Positions 45,330 to 55,739 of a stretch of DNA of 64,000 nt are shown here, in pieces. A model generated the notes under the pieces. That model saw nothing but the letters and a program-made list of their open reading frames with translations, was not told the origin of the DNA and did no database searches. Origin of the DNA: Megalobrama amblycephala. Lineage: Eukaryota; Chordata; Actinopteri; Cypriniformes; Xenocyprididae. A program made the translations under genes and the position numbers. The stretch spans positions 7,296,396 to 7,360,395 of the forward strand of contig NC_063051.1 in the NCBI RefSeq assembly GCF_018812025.1. The letters run 5' to 3'. Numbering within the stretch: the stretch's first letter is position 1; every line of letters begins with the position of its first letter.

Positions 45330-45480
45330 CATTCAAAAGTTTGGGCTCAATAAGATTGAAATAATGGATAATGTTTATTTAGTAAGGATGCATTTAATTG
45401 AAGACACTGAAGGCTGGAGTAATGATGCTGTAATAATATTTCTATTTATGTTGCACTTTTGATCAAATAATCTTACTGAT
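45330..45480 (+). mobile_element. MITE family A, internally deleted copy
   Basis: CCATTCAAAAGTTTGGGCTC is a decayed family A left end. GACACTGAAGGCTGGAGTAATG and GCACTTTTGATCAAATAA are family words in altered order and orientation, showing internal rearrangement. Confidence 0.6.
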
Positions 45481-45487
45481 TGTCACC

Positions 45488-45768
45488 TTAAAGGGTTAGT
45501 TCACACAAAAATGAAATTATGTCATTAATGACTCACCCTCATGCCGTCCCAAACCCGTAAGACCTTCATTCGTCTTCGAAACACAAATTAAGATATTTTT
45601 GATGAAATCCGAGGTTTGCTGCCTATGTGTGGTTCAGAAACCCTCGGATTTCATCAAAAATATCTTAATATGTGTTTTGAAGATGAATGAAGGTCTTACG
45701 GGTTTGAAACGACATGAGGGTGAGAAATTAATGACAAAAATGTCATTTTTGGGTGAACTAACCCTTTA
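45488..45768. mobile_element. MITE family E, complete 281-bp hairpin
   Basis: TTAAAGGGTTAGTTCACACA is mirrored by GGGTGAACTAACCCTTTA. Arms pair through TCACCCTCATGCCGTCCCAA and TTTTTGATGAAATCCGAGG to a small loop at about 45620-45645. TTAA is present on the left; the right border reads TTTAC. Confidence 0.9.
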
Positions 45769-47059
45769 CATTTCTGAATGACGGTATGCTTTATATAGTG
45801 ACAATCCACAGCCACCATTTGAGAATCAATGCATGGCCATTATCAAAAGCGGGTGACTGCTGTAGTGACTACATCACTAAACGTCTCCATCCAAGACAGC
45901 GCCATTTCAGGGAAAGAGCTCAGTCAGGGTGTGGTGTAGCAGCCCGCCCCATACCACCACTAACAACAGATGAAAATGTCTTGATTTTAATCCAAGAATG
46001 CCCATTTTATGTCTCTTTAGAATATCAAAGAGAAAACTGCAAAATAAAAAGGCCAAGCCCACTTGTATGAGTCACTTGGCATCTCTAAAGCGCCAAGATC
46101 TTTAACTCATTTGGCCTTGCATTTTTCTTTAAACTACAGCATGCAAACTGGAATGCAATTAATCAGATTTTTGACTTCATGCAGCAGTATACCACAAAGC
46201 TTCACTTTGTGCAAAAAAATACTTTTTTTAATGCCTCTAAGCAGGTATTTATTTCAACTCTTAAATCTAGCTCATGCCAATTTGTGGGTTCTGTCATCAG
46301 CATTAGAGCTTTCAGACTCCAGGGCTCACAGTTAGAAGGAGGAGTATTTTCTTATGACTGACAAAAACAGAAGCATAATTTTCTGCTCAGGCAGACACAG
46401 TGTCAGCTGAAAAGCATAGGGGGAAGCCTGAAGATCCACTCAGCATGCCTTTGATCGCATTACGGCTCTTCTGGCCTTCAATATGCTTTCAATTTGTGTC
46501 AGATTTCCCCCTCGTGCTTTAGCATTAGCATTTAGCAATCATCTGCTTGAGTAAAATCTCAGTCGGTGGAGGCGAGAACAGTTAGGGCTTTGATGGTGGA
46601 AAAAATACTAGTAGTTTGGAAACAGGGAAAGTGGGAATGTTTTTAAAATAACCGGGAGCCCAATTTTCAGATAAAAGAAAGAGTTAAAAGCATTCAAGGT
46701 TGCATACTGATTGCTTTATTTATTTAGAATGCACTTCGCTGGCTTTATAGAGACTTTTGCGGGGAAAATGCACTAGATGACGGAGCCTAGCTGAATTTAC
46801 ATGTTTAAGAGTGTGTCAGTTTTCAGTGTTGCAATATTTTTTTTTCTCTCCACCACTTTTAAGTAAGCCATTTGTAGGTTGATTTTTTTCACCTTTAAAT
46901 CGTTGCTCTTGGTCTGACACATCCAGTAGCCCCAGGCTTTTTTTTTTTTTTTTTAATTCCACAAATGGTGCAGAAATAGAAACCTTTAAAATAAACAAGA
47001 TATTTCAGATATTTTTGGATGTGCATACTTTCTGTTTTTTTTTTTTTTTTTTTTTTAAA
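45769..47059. other. Mostly unique DNA
   Basis: 45820-46060 and 46370-46600 are even in composition and repeat-free to my eye. Frames of 94 codons (45786-46070) and 90 codons (46063-46335) have no domain or splice context. T runs lie at 46942 and 47035-47055. Confidence 0.35.
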
Positions 47060-47250
47060 TCTTCACTTGATACACTTGATGTTACCTGTTGAATGTTGGT
47101 TGTGCACCGTTTATGCTTTTGAATGAATGTGAACATGATTTTTTTTTGTTCTTCAAATGTTTGTGTACAAATATGATGTTAAAATAGAACGCATAATCCA
47201 TTGAAATAATACAAAAACCTGGCCAACATTTGAGTTTATACTTGTAGTAG
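47060..47250. repeat. Dispersed repeat shared with 44620-44780 and 45245-45290
   Basis: ACTTGATGTTACCTGTTGAATGTTGG and ATACAAAAACCTGGCCAACATTTGAGTTTATACTTGTAG-type words occur in the same order as in the earlier region, with substitutions. Class unknown. Confidence 0.6.
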
Positions 47251-47389
47251 AATAAATAGAACAATATTAGTGTCCCAATCAAACATGATGTGATAAAGCG
47301 TTAAGTGATAAAAGGGTGTTAATCAGTGTTTTTAACCTAACAATCCAAGTAGCCCCACCCACATACTGAAATCTCATTGGTCATGTATA

Positions 47390-48881
47390 TTAACTCCCTC
47401 GGGTCGGCGGTCACACCGGCGTGACCAACGTGTTTTTTTTCTAACCAGTGTGAAAGAGACTCAAAATACTCCATCAATGTTGCACATACAATTAAGAGCT
47501 ATACATTTTAATCTGTGGAATATCTTCTTTTATTTGTGTACACTCAGAGTAAAAACAAAATGTTGTGCTTTTTGTAAAATAAAGAAAACTAATATGATGC
47601 GTGATCTCTCGTCTCCCTCTGAACGAAGTCCAATCTGATAGCTCTCAGAAAATGAACTGTAACTTAGTGAATACTAATCACAAAAAAATTAGACTTATGT
47701 CTAAAATAACGTTGAAATGTCAGGTTTTAAATCGTGTAAGTCAAATCGAAAACAAACCTTCTGTGTTTATGTAATCTGTATGAAAAGAGAACCATGTCAG
47801 AAGTCTGTGATTCAGCTCATTACCCGCTAATGCGGCCACGCCCACGGAGCCAGCGCTATTCAGAGGCAAATTCAGTCAATACATGCATTCATTGTCTCAA
47901 TCGTGTATTTATTGTTTTGAAAAGTGTTTATCTGGATGTTAAAGCCATGGTTAGCGAGCTCTAGAAGACATGCAGTTAGTTCCTGGTTTCTGTTCTTCTT
48001 TATATGAATTTGTGGTCTAAAGGTGTACAGAGCGCCCTCCAGCTGCAAGTATGAATTGAAAACAAAATAAATATTGAATAAATATTACTCCTCTGTATAG
48101 AAAATTGACATAAACATGAGAATCCATCAATATTTCTCCAAATGTGCATGCTTTAAAGCTAAAAGCCTATATGAAATGCCATAGAGGTAACATAATTGTT
48201 CAGACACTTTGCATCACAGAAATGCATTATATTTTAAAGTATATAATAGAATACCATTATTTTAAATGGTATTTCACAGTATTGCTGTTTTTTCTGTATG
48301 TTTGATTTACATTATGATGAGCTTTGAGACATGATCAACAGAGGGTTTTTTCACAGCCTATCTGTCTGAAAGAGCTCATTATTTATGCAGGTCATTAGAA
48401 CTCTTTATGCGATTCTTTTGTCTTCTCAGGTGTAAATGACCCATTATTCATGATGATTCATGCCTCCACGCATACTGTGTTTCTTGACCAAAGATGTTTT
48501 AGAAAATTTAAATCTCTCTATTGTTTTATATGAACAAGCAAGCAGCATAATTTTTACCTCATTGTGAAGCAAAAACTCTAGTCTACAACCTCCAATACCC
48601 AGAAGTCTTGTGAACACAGATTTAATATATATTTTTTGGCTTTATTTCAGTGACTTAAGTTTTTTGTTTTTTCAATAACCACGCATAAACGTTATTCCTT
48701 CAAAAACACAAACATGTACATACATGTTCCTCATATATTATGGTAGCCTAGTTTGTGCTGAATACAGTGTAATGACACTTTTTCCATTGATATGTTTATG
48801 AACAACTGAAAAAAGCACAAATGTCAGGGCGTGTCAAAACTTCTCCAGGGCCCCAAAAATCCTCAGACCCCTGAGGGTTAA
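47390..48881 (+). mobile_element. 1.49-kb TTAA element (copy 1 of a head-to-tail pair)
   Basis: It opens TTAACTCCCTCGGGTCGGCG and closes CAGACCCCTGAGGGTTAA, short inverted ends bordered by TTAA. The interior is nearly the same as 48970-50534, including a 62-codon frame (47450-47638) starting MKETQNTPSMLHIQL. That frame is conserved in the second copy with few changes, but it contains no transposase motif. A family A-like scrap lies at 48222-48310. Confidence 0.85.
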
Positions 48882-48969
48882 TAATAAAATTATGCCATGG
48901 TGGAGTGAGTGTAACTGTTGATTGTGTTCTAATCAAACATCACATGACAAAATTACAACAACAGTAGTG

Positions 48970-50534
48970 TTAACACTCTGAGGTCTGACGGTATCGCCGG
49001 CGATACCACCGTGGTTTTTTTCTTATCAGTGTGAAAGAGACTCAAAATACTCCGTCAATGTTGCACATACAATTAAGAGTTATACACCATTTTAATCTGT
49101 GGAATATCTTCTTTCATTTGTGTGCACTCAGAGTAAAAACAGAATGTTGTGCTTTTTGTAAAATAAAGAAAACGAACATGATGCGTGATCTCTCGTCTCC
49201 CTCTGAACGAAGTCCAATCTGATAGTTCTCAGAAAATGAACTGTAACTTAGTGAATACTAATGACAAAAAAATTACACTTATGTCTAAAAAAACGTTAAG
49301 ATGTCAGGTTTTAAATCATGTAAGTCAAATCGAAAACAAAACTTCTGTGTTTATGTAATCTGTATGAAAAGAGAGCCATGTCAGAAATCCGTGATTCAGC
49401 TCATTATCCGCTAATGCGGCCACGCCCACGGAGCCAGCACTATTCAGACGCAAATTCAGAGGCAATGCATGCATTCATCATCTCAATCGTGTATTTATTG
49501 TCTTGAAAAGTGTTTATTTGGATGTTAAAGCAATGGTTAGCGATCTCTAGAAGACATGCAGTTAGTTCCTGTTTTCTTTTCTTCTAGATGAAGTTTAGAT
49601 GAGTTTTTGTTTCTTTAGCGCCCTCCGGCTGCAGTATGAATTGGAAACTCCATTCATGGAATAGCCTCTTCTTCTTTTAGATGAATTTGTGGACTAAAAA
49701 TGCACAGAGAGCGCCCTCCGACTTCAAGGATGAATTGAAAACACCAGCGCTCATAGTAATGACAATGAATATCAAATTAATATAACTCCTCTGTATAGAA
49801 AATTGACATAAGCATATGAGAATCCAATATTTCTCCAAATGTGCGTGCTTTTAAACTAAAAGCCTATATTCAGACTCTTTGCATCACAGAAATACGTTAT
49901 ATTTTAAAGTATAATATAAAACCATTACTTTATATTGTAATAATATTTTTCTGTATGTTTCATATAGCATGATGAGCTTGAGACATCACAGAAGGTTTTT
50001 TTCACAGCCTACCTGACTGAAATGCCTCATTAATATACAAGTCATTTCAGCTCATTACTATCCAATTCTTTTGTCTTTTCAGGTGAGAATGGCCCATTTT
50101 CAGTGGTGATTCACGCCTCCTCGCATACTGTGTTTCTTGGCAAAAAGTGTCTTACAAAAACTAAATCAATATATTGTTTTATATGAAGGAGTAAGCAGCA
50201 TAATTTTTACATAATTTTGAAGCAAAAACTCTAGTTTACAACCTCCAATACCCTAAAGTCTTGTGAACACAGATTTACTATACTTTTTTTGGCCTTATTT
50301 CAGTGACTTAAGTTTTTTGTTTTTTCAATAACCACGCATAAATGTTATTCCTTCAAAAACACAAACATGTACATACATGTTCCTCACATATTATTGTAGC
50401 CTAGTTTGTGCTGAATACAGTGTAATGACACTTTTTCCATTAATATTTTTATGAACAACTGAAAAAAGCACAAATGTCAGGGCATGTCAAAACTTCTCCA
50501 AGCCCCAAATCAGCCTCAGACTCCAGAGGGTTAA
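48970..50534 (+). mobile_element. 1.57-kb TTAA element (copy 2)
   Basis: It opens TTAACACTCTGAGGTCTGAC and closes CAGACTCCAGAGGGTTAA. It lies 88 bp downstream of copy 1 in the same orientation. The subterminal hairpin GGTATCGCCGGCGATACC (48989-49006) corresponds to GGTCACACCGGCGTGACC in copy 1, so the stem is kept while the bases differ. The frame at 49031-49222 starts MKETQNTPSMLHIQL as in copy 1. It contains an extra 60-90 bp near 49600-49700 relative to copy 1. Confidence 0.87.
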
Positions 50535-51489
50535 GCCACTGTAAGAGATTGTTAGGGCTTTTGCGTCACCAAATACAATAGTTTTGGGCTTCATAAGTGT
50601 GATTTATTTGTTTGTTTGTTTGTTTGTTTGCTCTTATTTATTTGGGTACTGTTTTTTGTCCATGGTACATTGTCATGATAGTTTTATAGGGTAAGTTGTT
50701 ATTGCTGGTAAATGCAAAATCTAATTAAAAATATCCATGGGGACACATAATTGAAATAATAGGATTAAATTGAATAATTAACTCTTGCTAATTTAATGTA
50801 ACGTTTGGCTTAAAATAAAATCAGGTCGGAACATAATAAAAGGGTTATTTTCTTAATCCATCTACCATTTTAATTTTTCACCATACAACTGTTTTATTAG
50901 AAATGTAATTCAGAGTATATAATTAGAACAAATGCTGTAATTCCTTATATAATTAATAGTTCTCCCCCTAAAAAATGATAATTTTTTTTGTTCTAGCTGT
51001 ATTTTTCACCCAATGCAAAAAAATGTCCTCTGATCTGATATTATATTTGACACATTCCTCGTGTATCCTCTTTGGAGTTGTATGCTATAGTCCAAGTCAT
51101 TCTGAAATCTTTGACCTCTGTCCCTCAGCGGGACCTATGAGGAGAGACCTGGAAAATGAGAGACACTTGCAGAATGAGTCGGGCACATCCACAGGGTAGT
51201 CGAGATGTGTGTGTGTGTGTACATGCATGTACCTGCACGCGTGTGTCTATAATGCAGGAGTTTTAAACCATGGGTCCACCGGTCAAATGTTTGAGCATAA
51301 ACAACATCTGCAAAGTTACAATGCTTTCTCGAATTCTCTGTTAAGGAATAGAAGAGGAAGAGTTGTAGTAGAGTGTTGTTACCATGCAGTCATTTTACGC
51401 CGGACGGCCTCACAAATGAGGTTCAATTCAACACTGGATTTGCACAAAAGATTAACATGACGGCACATGCTAGTCGATGAGTCCACAGC
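50535..51489. other. No firm gene; possible untranslated exon near 51130
   Basis: (TTTG)n lies at 50604-50632 and a short (GT)n at 51206-51218. GACCTCTGTCCCTCAG ending at 51128 is a strong-looking 3' splice site, followed by about 70 bases of even composition (CGGGACCTATGAGG to TCCACAGG) and a weak donor GTAGTC. This could be a noncoding 5' exon of the downstream gene, but nothing confirms it. Confidence 0.25.
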
Positions 51490-51872
51490 AACTACATAAA
51501 TTTATCCACTAACCATTCAGAAATGTCCAGATGCATTCTAAAAGTTGTAACTTCTTCCTGAGTCTCTCCATCAGTGTCGACTCCGGTTTGAACAATGTAA
51601 GGCTGAACACCGTTACTGACAATCCTCATTTTGGCTGCGTGAGATTCACCAGCTTTGTTGTTGTTGAGAAACTGAAGCACAAGCTGTTAAAGCTCCACCC
51701 TTTTCTGCAAAGTGGGCCGGGAGCAGCAGCTCATTTGCATTTAAAGGGACACATACAAAAACAGCAGGTTTTTGTTCACACATATTTTGAGCTGAAACTT
51801 CACAGATACATTCTGGGGACACCGGAGACTTATATTACCTCCTGTAAAAGGGGCATTATAGGACCACTTTAA
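51490..51872 (-). mobile_element. TTAA-type element fragment with small ORF
   Basis: The right end GGCATTATAGGACCACTTTAA and the preceding TTGAGCTGAAACTTCACAGA are shared with the elements ending at 694 and 56782, so this is a related family. On the minus strand a frame (51629-51492) reads MRIVSNGVQPYIVQTGVDTDGE. Its PY motif and acidic follow-up resemble the PYQFEPESDP frame at 22661. The left end is not defined. Confidence 0.6.
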
Positions 51873-52549
51873 GATAAGGTAAGATAAGGCGTGTCTTAAG
51901 TTTCACAGCTCTATGCCATCAGGAGTGAAATCATCTTTGCACATGATTCCATTCCTTGTTTCAACAGACATTTGCTGGTAGACTAAAGACACGTTTCCAG
52001 TAGCTCAGTTCGTGTTGTTGCGGAATCTTTCATCTGGAAATGAAGAGCACAGGAGTATTCGTAAGGAGTTTTCACTGTGTCACAAAGTAGAAAGATAACC
52101 CAGAAAACAAAGAAAATCCTTTGTATTCTCAGCTCGGTGAAATGCGTACAATCAGTGTACGGTTTGACTTTTACAGCCGAGATATGCAAGACTTCGACTA
52201 GCTTCCCCCATATTTTAACAACCACTTCTTGAAAAGGCTGTCTTGAAGCTGCAAGGAAAATGATGTTCAGCTCTCACATTTATATAGGTGTGTAATCATG
52301 CAGACTTCTCTTTCTTGTATCTATATTGCATTCTCTTTCCTTTTTCTCAGTTTTTCCCACCCAATCTTACAACAAATTGTTCCAGTCATTCAAAGTCATA
52401 CGTACCTGTCGGTAAACCATATAGCATCAGATATCGTTCTTTGAGTCAGAACCAGGGTGCAAATTAGCACTGTTTTCGACGAGGACAATTTTTTATGTCT
52501 AAGCCGTGAAGCATGATTTGTTAGTTCCTACTGCAAAATCGCAAGTTAA
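51873..52549. other. No gene recognised
   Basis: Unique sequence with an 80-codon minus-strand frame (51983-52225) lacking domains. Confidence 0.4.
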
Positions 52550-52685
52550 GGTCTTTGCACACTGAGTTTGTATGCGTTTTTTCATATTCGTCATCCTAAA
52601 AAATTGTCATGCGCAGAAACCTTGCATACTGAGTCCGGTGTGTATTAACTAATCCATTGTGAAAAAATTCACAAAATGATACAAA

Positions 52686-52927
52686 ATGGAGTCTTCAAGC
52701 AGTAAGGATTTTGTTGTCCTCTCTCTTCTTAAAAAGAGAAAAAGAAAGAGGAAATATTGGATCCATCTAATTCTGAGATTGCATAGAGAGGAAGGAGAGT
52801 TCTACCTCCTTATCAAGGTGCTGCAGGATTATCCCAAGAGATTCAAAGTTTACTTCAGGATGTCAGTGGCTCAGTTTGATGCTTTGCTAGCGATACTGGA
52901 GCCACATATTAAAAAGAAAACCACTAA
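52686..52927 (+). pseudogene. Harbinger transposase, N-terminal ~80 residues
   Basis: The frame begins MESSSSKDFVVLSLLKKRKR, then KYWIHLILRLHREEGEF, YPKRFKVYFRMSVAQFD and LEPHIKKKTTNI. The W(V/I)HP-like motif, the EGEFxxL segment, the FRMS motif and PHIxKKxTN are standard landmarks of the HARBI1-type transposase N-terminus. The catalytic DDE domain that follows is missing: the frame is broken by a MITE at 52928. No frameshift is visible before the break, suggesting fairly recent activity. Confidence 0.85.
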
Positions 52928-53325
52928 TATACACTGCCTGGCCAAAAAAAAAAAAAAGTTGCTGTTTGGATTTTAATAGGCAAATATTTAAGAGTCTATG
53001 GATGGATCATTATTACAGTGATTATTATGTTTCTAGCATGTTATAGTGTAAGTTTTTGGTATGTGCTGGAGTAGACTTTACAGAGTGCTCACCTCTTGCA
53101 TTGTCAATACAAGATCTTGACACAAAAATAATGCACCTCTCGATGGAAATAAATGTTGTGATGTTATTTTCCATCTTTAAGGGTTAAAAGAACCGTTGCC
53201 AAACAAATAAAAATCTGCTAGAAACAGAATAATCACTGAAATAATGATCCATTCATAGATTCTTAAGTATTTGCCTATTAAAATCCAAACAGTGACTTTT
53301 TTTTTTTTTGGCTGGGCATTGTATA
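52928..53325. mobile_element. Tc1-family MITE nested in the Harbinger element
   Basis: TATA-CACTGCCTGGCC at the left and GGCTGGGCATTG-TATA at the right are the tips of inverted repeats about 100 bp long (GTTTGGATTTTAATAGGCAA and TTGCCTATTAAAATCCAAAC). The interior 53060-53190 keeps the decayed C-terminal end of a Tc1-like transposase (frames giving LQSAHLLH and SIQDLDTKIMHLSMEINVV). It is thus an internal-deletion derivative of the family seen at 62128-62598. Confidence 0.88.
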
Positions 53326-53398
53326 TGTATTCCACACTTTGTTTGTCATACAGTGTTTTGTGATGCAAGACGAAGTGGATCAACTTGTCAGGCGCCAT
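53326..53398 (-). pseudogene. Harbinger MADF/Myb-like protein, first ~25 residues
   Basis: Minus-strand text MAPDKLIHFVLHHKTLYDK followed by QSVEYI matches the start of a MADF domain (xxKLIxxVxxxPxLYDxxxxEYx), the DNA-binding partner encoded by Harbinger elements. It is cut by the MITE at 53325. In the family it would continue for about 150 residues or more. It is too short for certainty alone, but position and opposite orientation to the transposase support it. Confidence 0.7.
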
Positions 53399-53566
53399 TT
53401 TGGCGTTCGTTTCTATGGTGGCTCTGAATTGTCAAAACACCTCTCAAAATGCTTGCCACGGATGCGAAAAACGCAGAAAATTGAACCTGATCCGATTTTT
53501 TTTTATGATGCATGAAAGTTTCGGAGGCGGTACGTAAATGTGATTGACATAACGTGAGGTCGTATT

Positions 53567-53930
53567 TATTTTCTATTCATCAAAGAATCCTGTAAAAAAG
53601 TATCATGGTTTTCACAAAAACATTAAGCAGCACAACTGTTTTCAACACTGATAATAAGAAATGTTTCTTGAGCAGCAAATCAGCATATTAGAATGATTCC
53701 TGAAGGATCATGTGACGCTGAAGACTGGAGTAATGATGCTGAAAATTCAGCTTTTTATCACAGGAATAAATTAAAATTTTTGAAAATATAGCAAAATAGA
53801 AAAGTTATTTTAAATTGCAATGATATTTCACAATATTACTGCACTGTACTGTAAGCTTGGCGAGACTTCTTTCAGAAAACATCTTTTTTTTTTTGACAGT
53901 TTCAAACATTTGGCTAACCATGCTAGGGAC
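53567..53930 (-). mobile_element. MITE family A, reversed copy
   Basis: TCTATTCATCAAAGAATCCTG, CAGCAAATCAGCATATTAGA, GGATCATGTGACGCTGAAGA and GAGTAATGATGCTGAAAATT are the family words in reverse orientation. The end near 53930 (TTTCAAACATTTGGC) is a decayed terminal repeat. It directly follows the truncated Harbinger. Confidence 0.85.
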
Positions 53931-54640
53931 ATCTGAGACTGACCTGAACAGATTGCACCACAATAATTGCTTATAGAAATTCCTTTAAAACATTGACAAC
54001 TGAAAGTTATTGTTTTGTACATCAGTCTGAACTCAGATGCAATAGAATCCATTTATAAAAATCTACATATATTGCTATTGATTTCACCAACTGACTGCCA
54101 TCAAACGCTGAGCTTTGAAGTCTCCATATTGGCTGGTATTAGAAGTTTTCAAAGCAACTGAACCAAAAAGCTTGTCACACAAAGTGTTCTGCCCACCATA
54201 TGTTGTCTTATTAATTTCAACACAAACACATTTTGATAGTGTTTCTGATCAAAACATAAATCGTATTGTCGAGTCAGTGATAACAATACTGTCTGACAGG
54301 TCTTCTGTAGATAAATAGATTGTGTATTGTCCACATTCATCATTTGTTCTTTTTTTTTTTTTTAGAGCTCATGAAATAAGAGATCTAGTGTTTAAATATT
54401 ATTTGTTGTGAACATCCTTTGAAGGAAAAAGCACATTTGGTCGCAAATAGACTATCCCATTTGAACCGAAAGCTTAATTTATAGTCTAATTTTGATTTAT
54501 ATGTAAATCAAAGTTTTAAATTGTATTTGTTTTATAAAGTTTTAAATTAGCAACAGACTAATATAATATTTAGCTTGATGATCACCATGTTTTGATCACC
54601 TCCTTTGACTGAGCATTTGTCGAAAAAAGAAACTAATACA
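53931..54640. other. No gene recognised
   Basis: AT-rich unique DNA with a T run at 54351-54364 and short frames. Confidence 0.4.
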
Positions 54641-55260
54641 GTACTTCAGACCCATTTTGAATCCTATTTGTGGAAAGTGCCTAGCGCCCAAACGTCTGTT
54701 TTCCCCCTGCTGGCTCTTGCTTGTCAAGGCCCATCAATGATGCCGTGGACCCGTAACTACACCTGAGGCCCTCTTTTCTTCCTCAGAATACATTCCTCTC
54801 TCTTTCCTTTCAGACCTTCTCCATCTTTGATTCCCCACTTCACCCAGCAGATGTCTAGATCTTAAGTTGCACTCCTGTGGTTGGCGAGCTGGCAGACGCG
54901 AGCCTCGCGTGCCCGCTCCCTTCGAGCCCTGTGGGGAAATGCGCCTACCTGGGCGGCTCTGTAATTTTGTTTTCTCTTTGCTTCTTTCATATGAGCGCAC
55001 TTACATCCACGCAGCAAGGTCAAGCGAGTCTGGAGAACTTGTATGATTCTACATCTGCAGGATTAAATGCATTTACCGCCTCCGTTCATACGAAGAGGGT
55101 GAGTTTGAGAACCAGAGAAAGGAGAGATTTGACGAGAAGGACTAAAATAAATATGTCAGACATCTTGCCATCTGCACGAGGGGCATTCCAAAGGGACTAA
55201 TTAGCCAGCCATGGTGGGCTGGATTGCTCGTTTGAAAGTGATTCGCTCTTCTAGGGGAAA
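54641..55260. other. Unique, GC-richer block; candidate conserved noncoding element
   Basis: The block contrasts with AT-rich flanks and holds no recognised repeats. Frames on both strands (54734-55000 minus, 54877-55200 plus) overlap and lack domains. AATTAGCCAGCCATGGTGGGC near the end and the AT-poor 54880-54960 part are the most ordered. No convincing exon borders were found. Confidence 0.35.
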
Positions 55261-55739
55261 ACAGGTGGAGGAGTTTTTTTCCTTTTCGCTCACTTTATTG
55301 CATTTGAGTGGTTTGGCAATTGCACTTTTACTCTTAATGCTTGTTCTTTGAATGTTTTCTAAAATGCCTTCATTGGTGTCTTTAACGCTGTCAATCAGCT
55401 GCTGATGTTGGTGTCCCTTAGGTGTATAGTGTTTTACACATATTGCAGCGAGATGATGAGTCTGGGGAGAAGACGCTTAATAACTTGTTGGTTCTTTCCT
55501 CCCTCTGGTTTATGTGTTTATATGCTTTAAAAGTGAGTCATACTGCCTCAGAGGGAGTGGAGAATTGTGGGTCCACAAAGGAAAAACAGGATTTGGATCA
55601 TTTGGAATAGTGTACTACTATTATTTTTGCATTATGTTGTGCTGTTTGCATCAAATAAGTCTGCCGTATATTGTGCAAAATGTGTTTTAGCCAAGAATGC
55701 AAAATAATGTGATGAGTTTTAGCACAACATAATATGTGA
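55261..55739. other. No gene recognised
   Basis: Unique sequence. A 62-codon frame at 55422-55610 has no domain, although TGTCCCTTAG at 55421 resembles a weak 3' splice site. Confidence 0.35.

Larger units (their letters stand above)
52550..53565. mobile_element. PIF/Harbinger transposon, internally deleted and truncated
   Basis: The left end GGTCTTTGCACACTGAGT follows TTA, the usual Harbinger target. It contains the start of a transposase gene on the plus strand (52686-52927) and the start of a MADF/Myb-like gene on the minus strand (53398-53326), the two-gene convergent layout typical of Harbinger elements. Everything between is deleted, and a Tc1-family MITE sits exactly at the junction. 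The right terminal repeat is missing where a reversed family A MITE begins. Confidence 0.8.
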
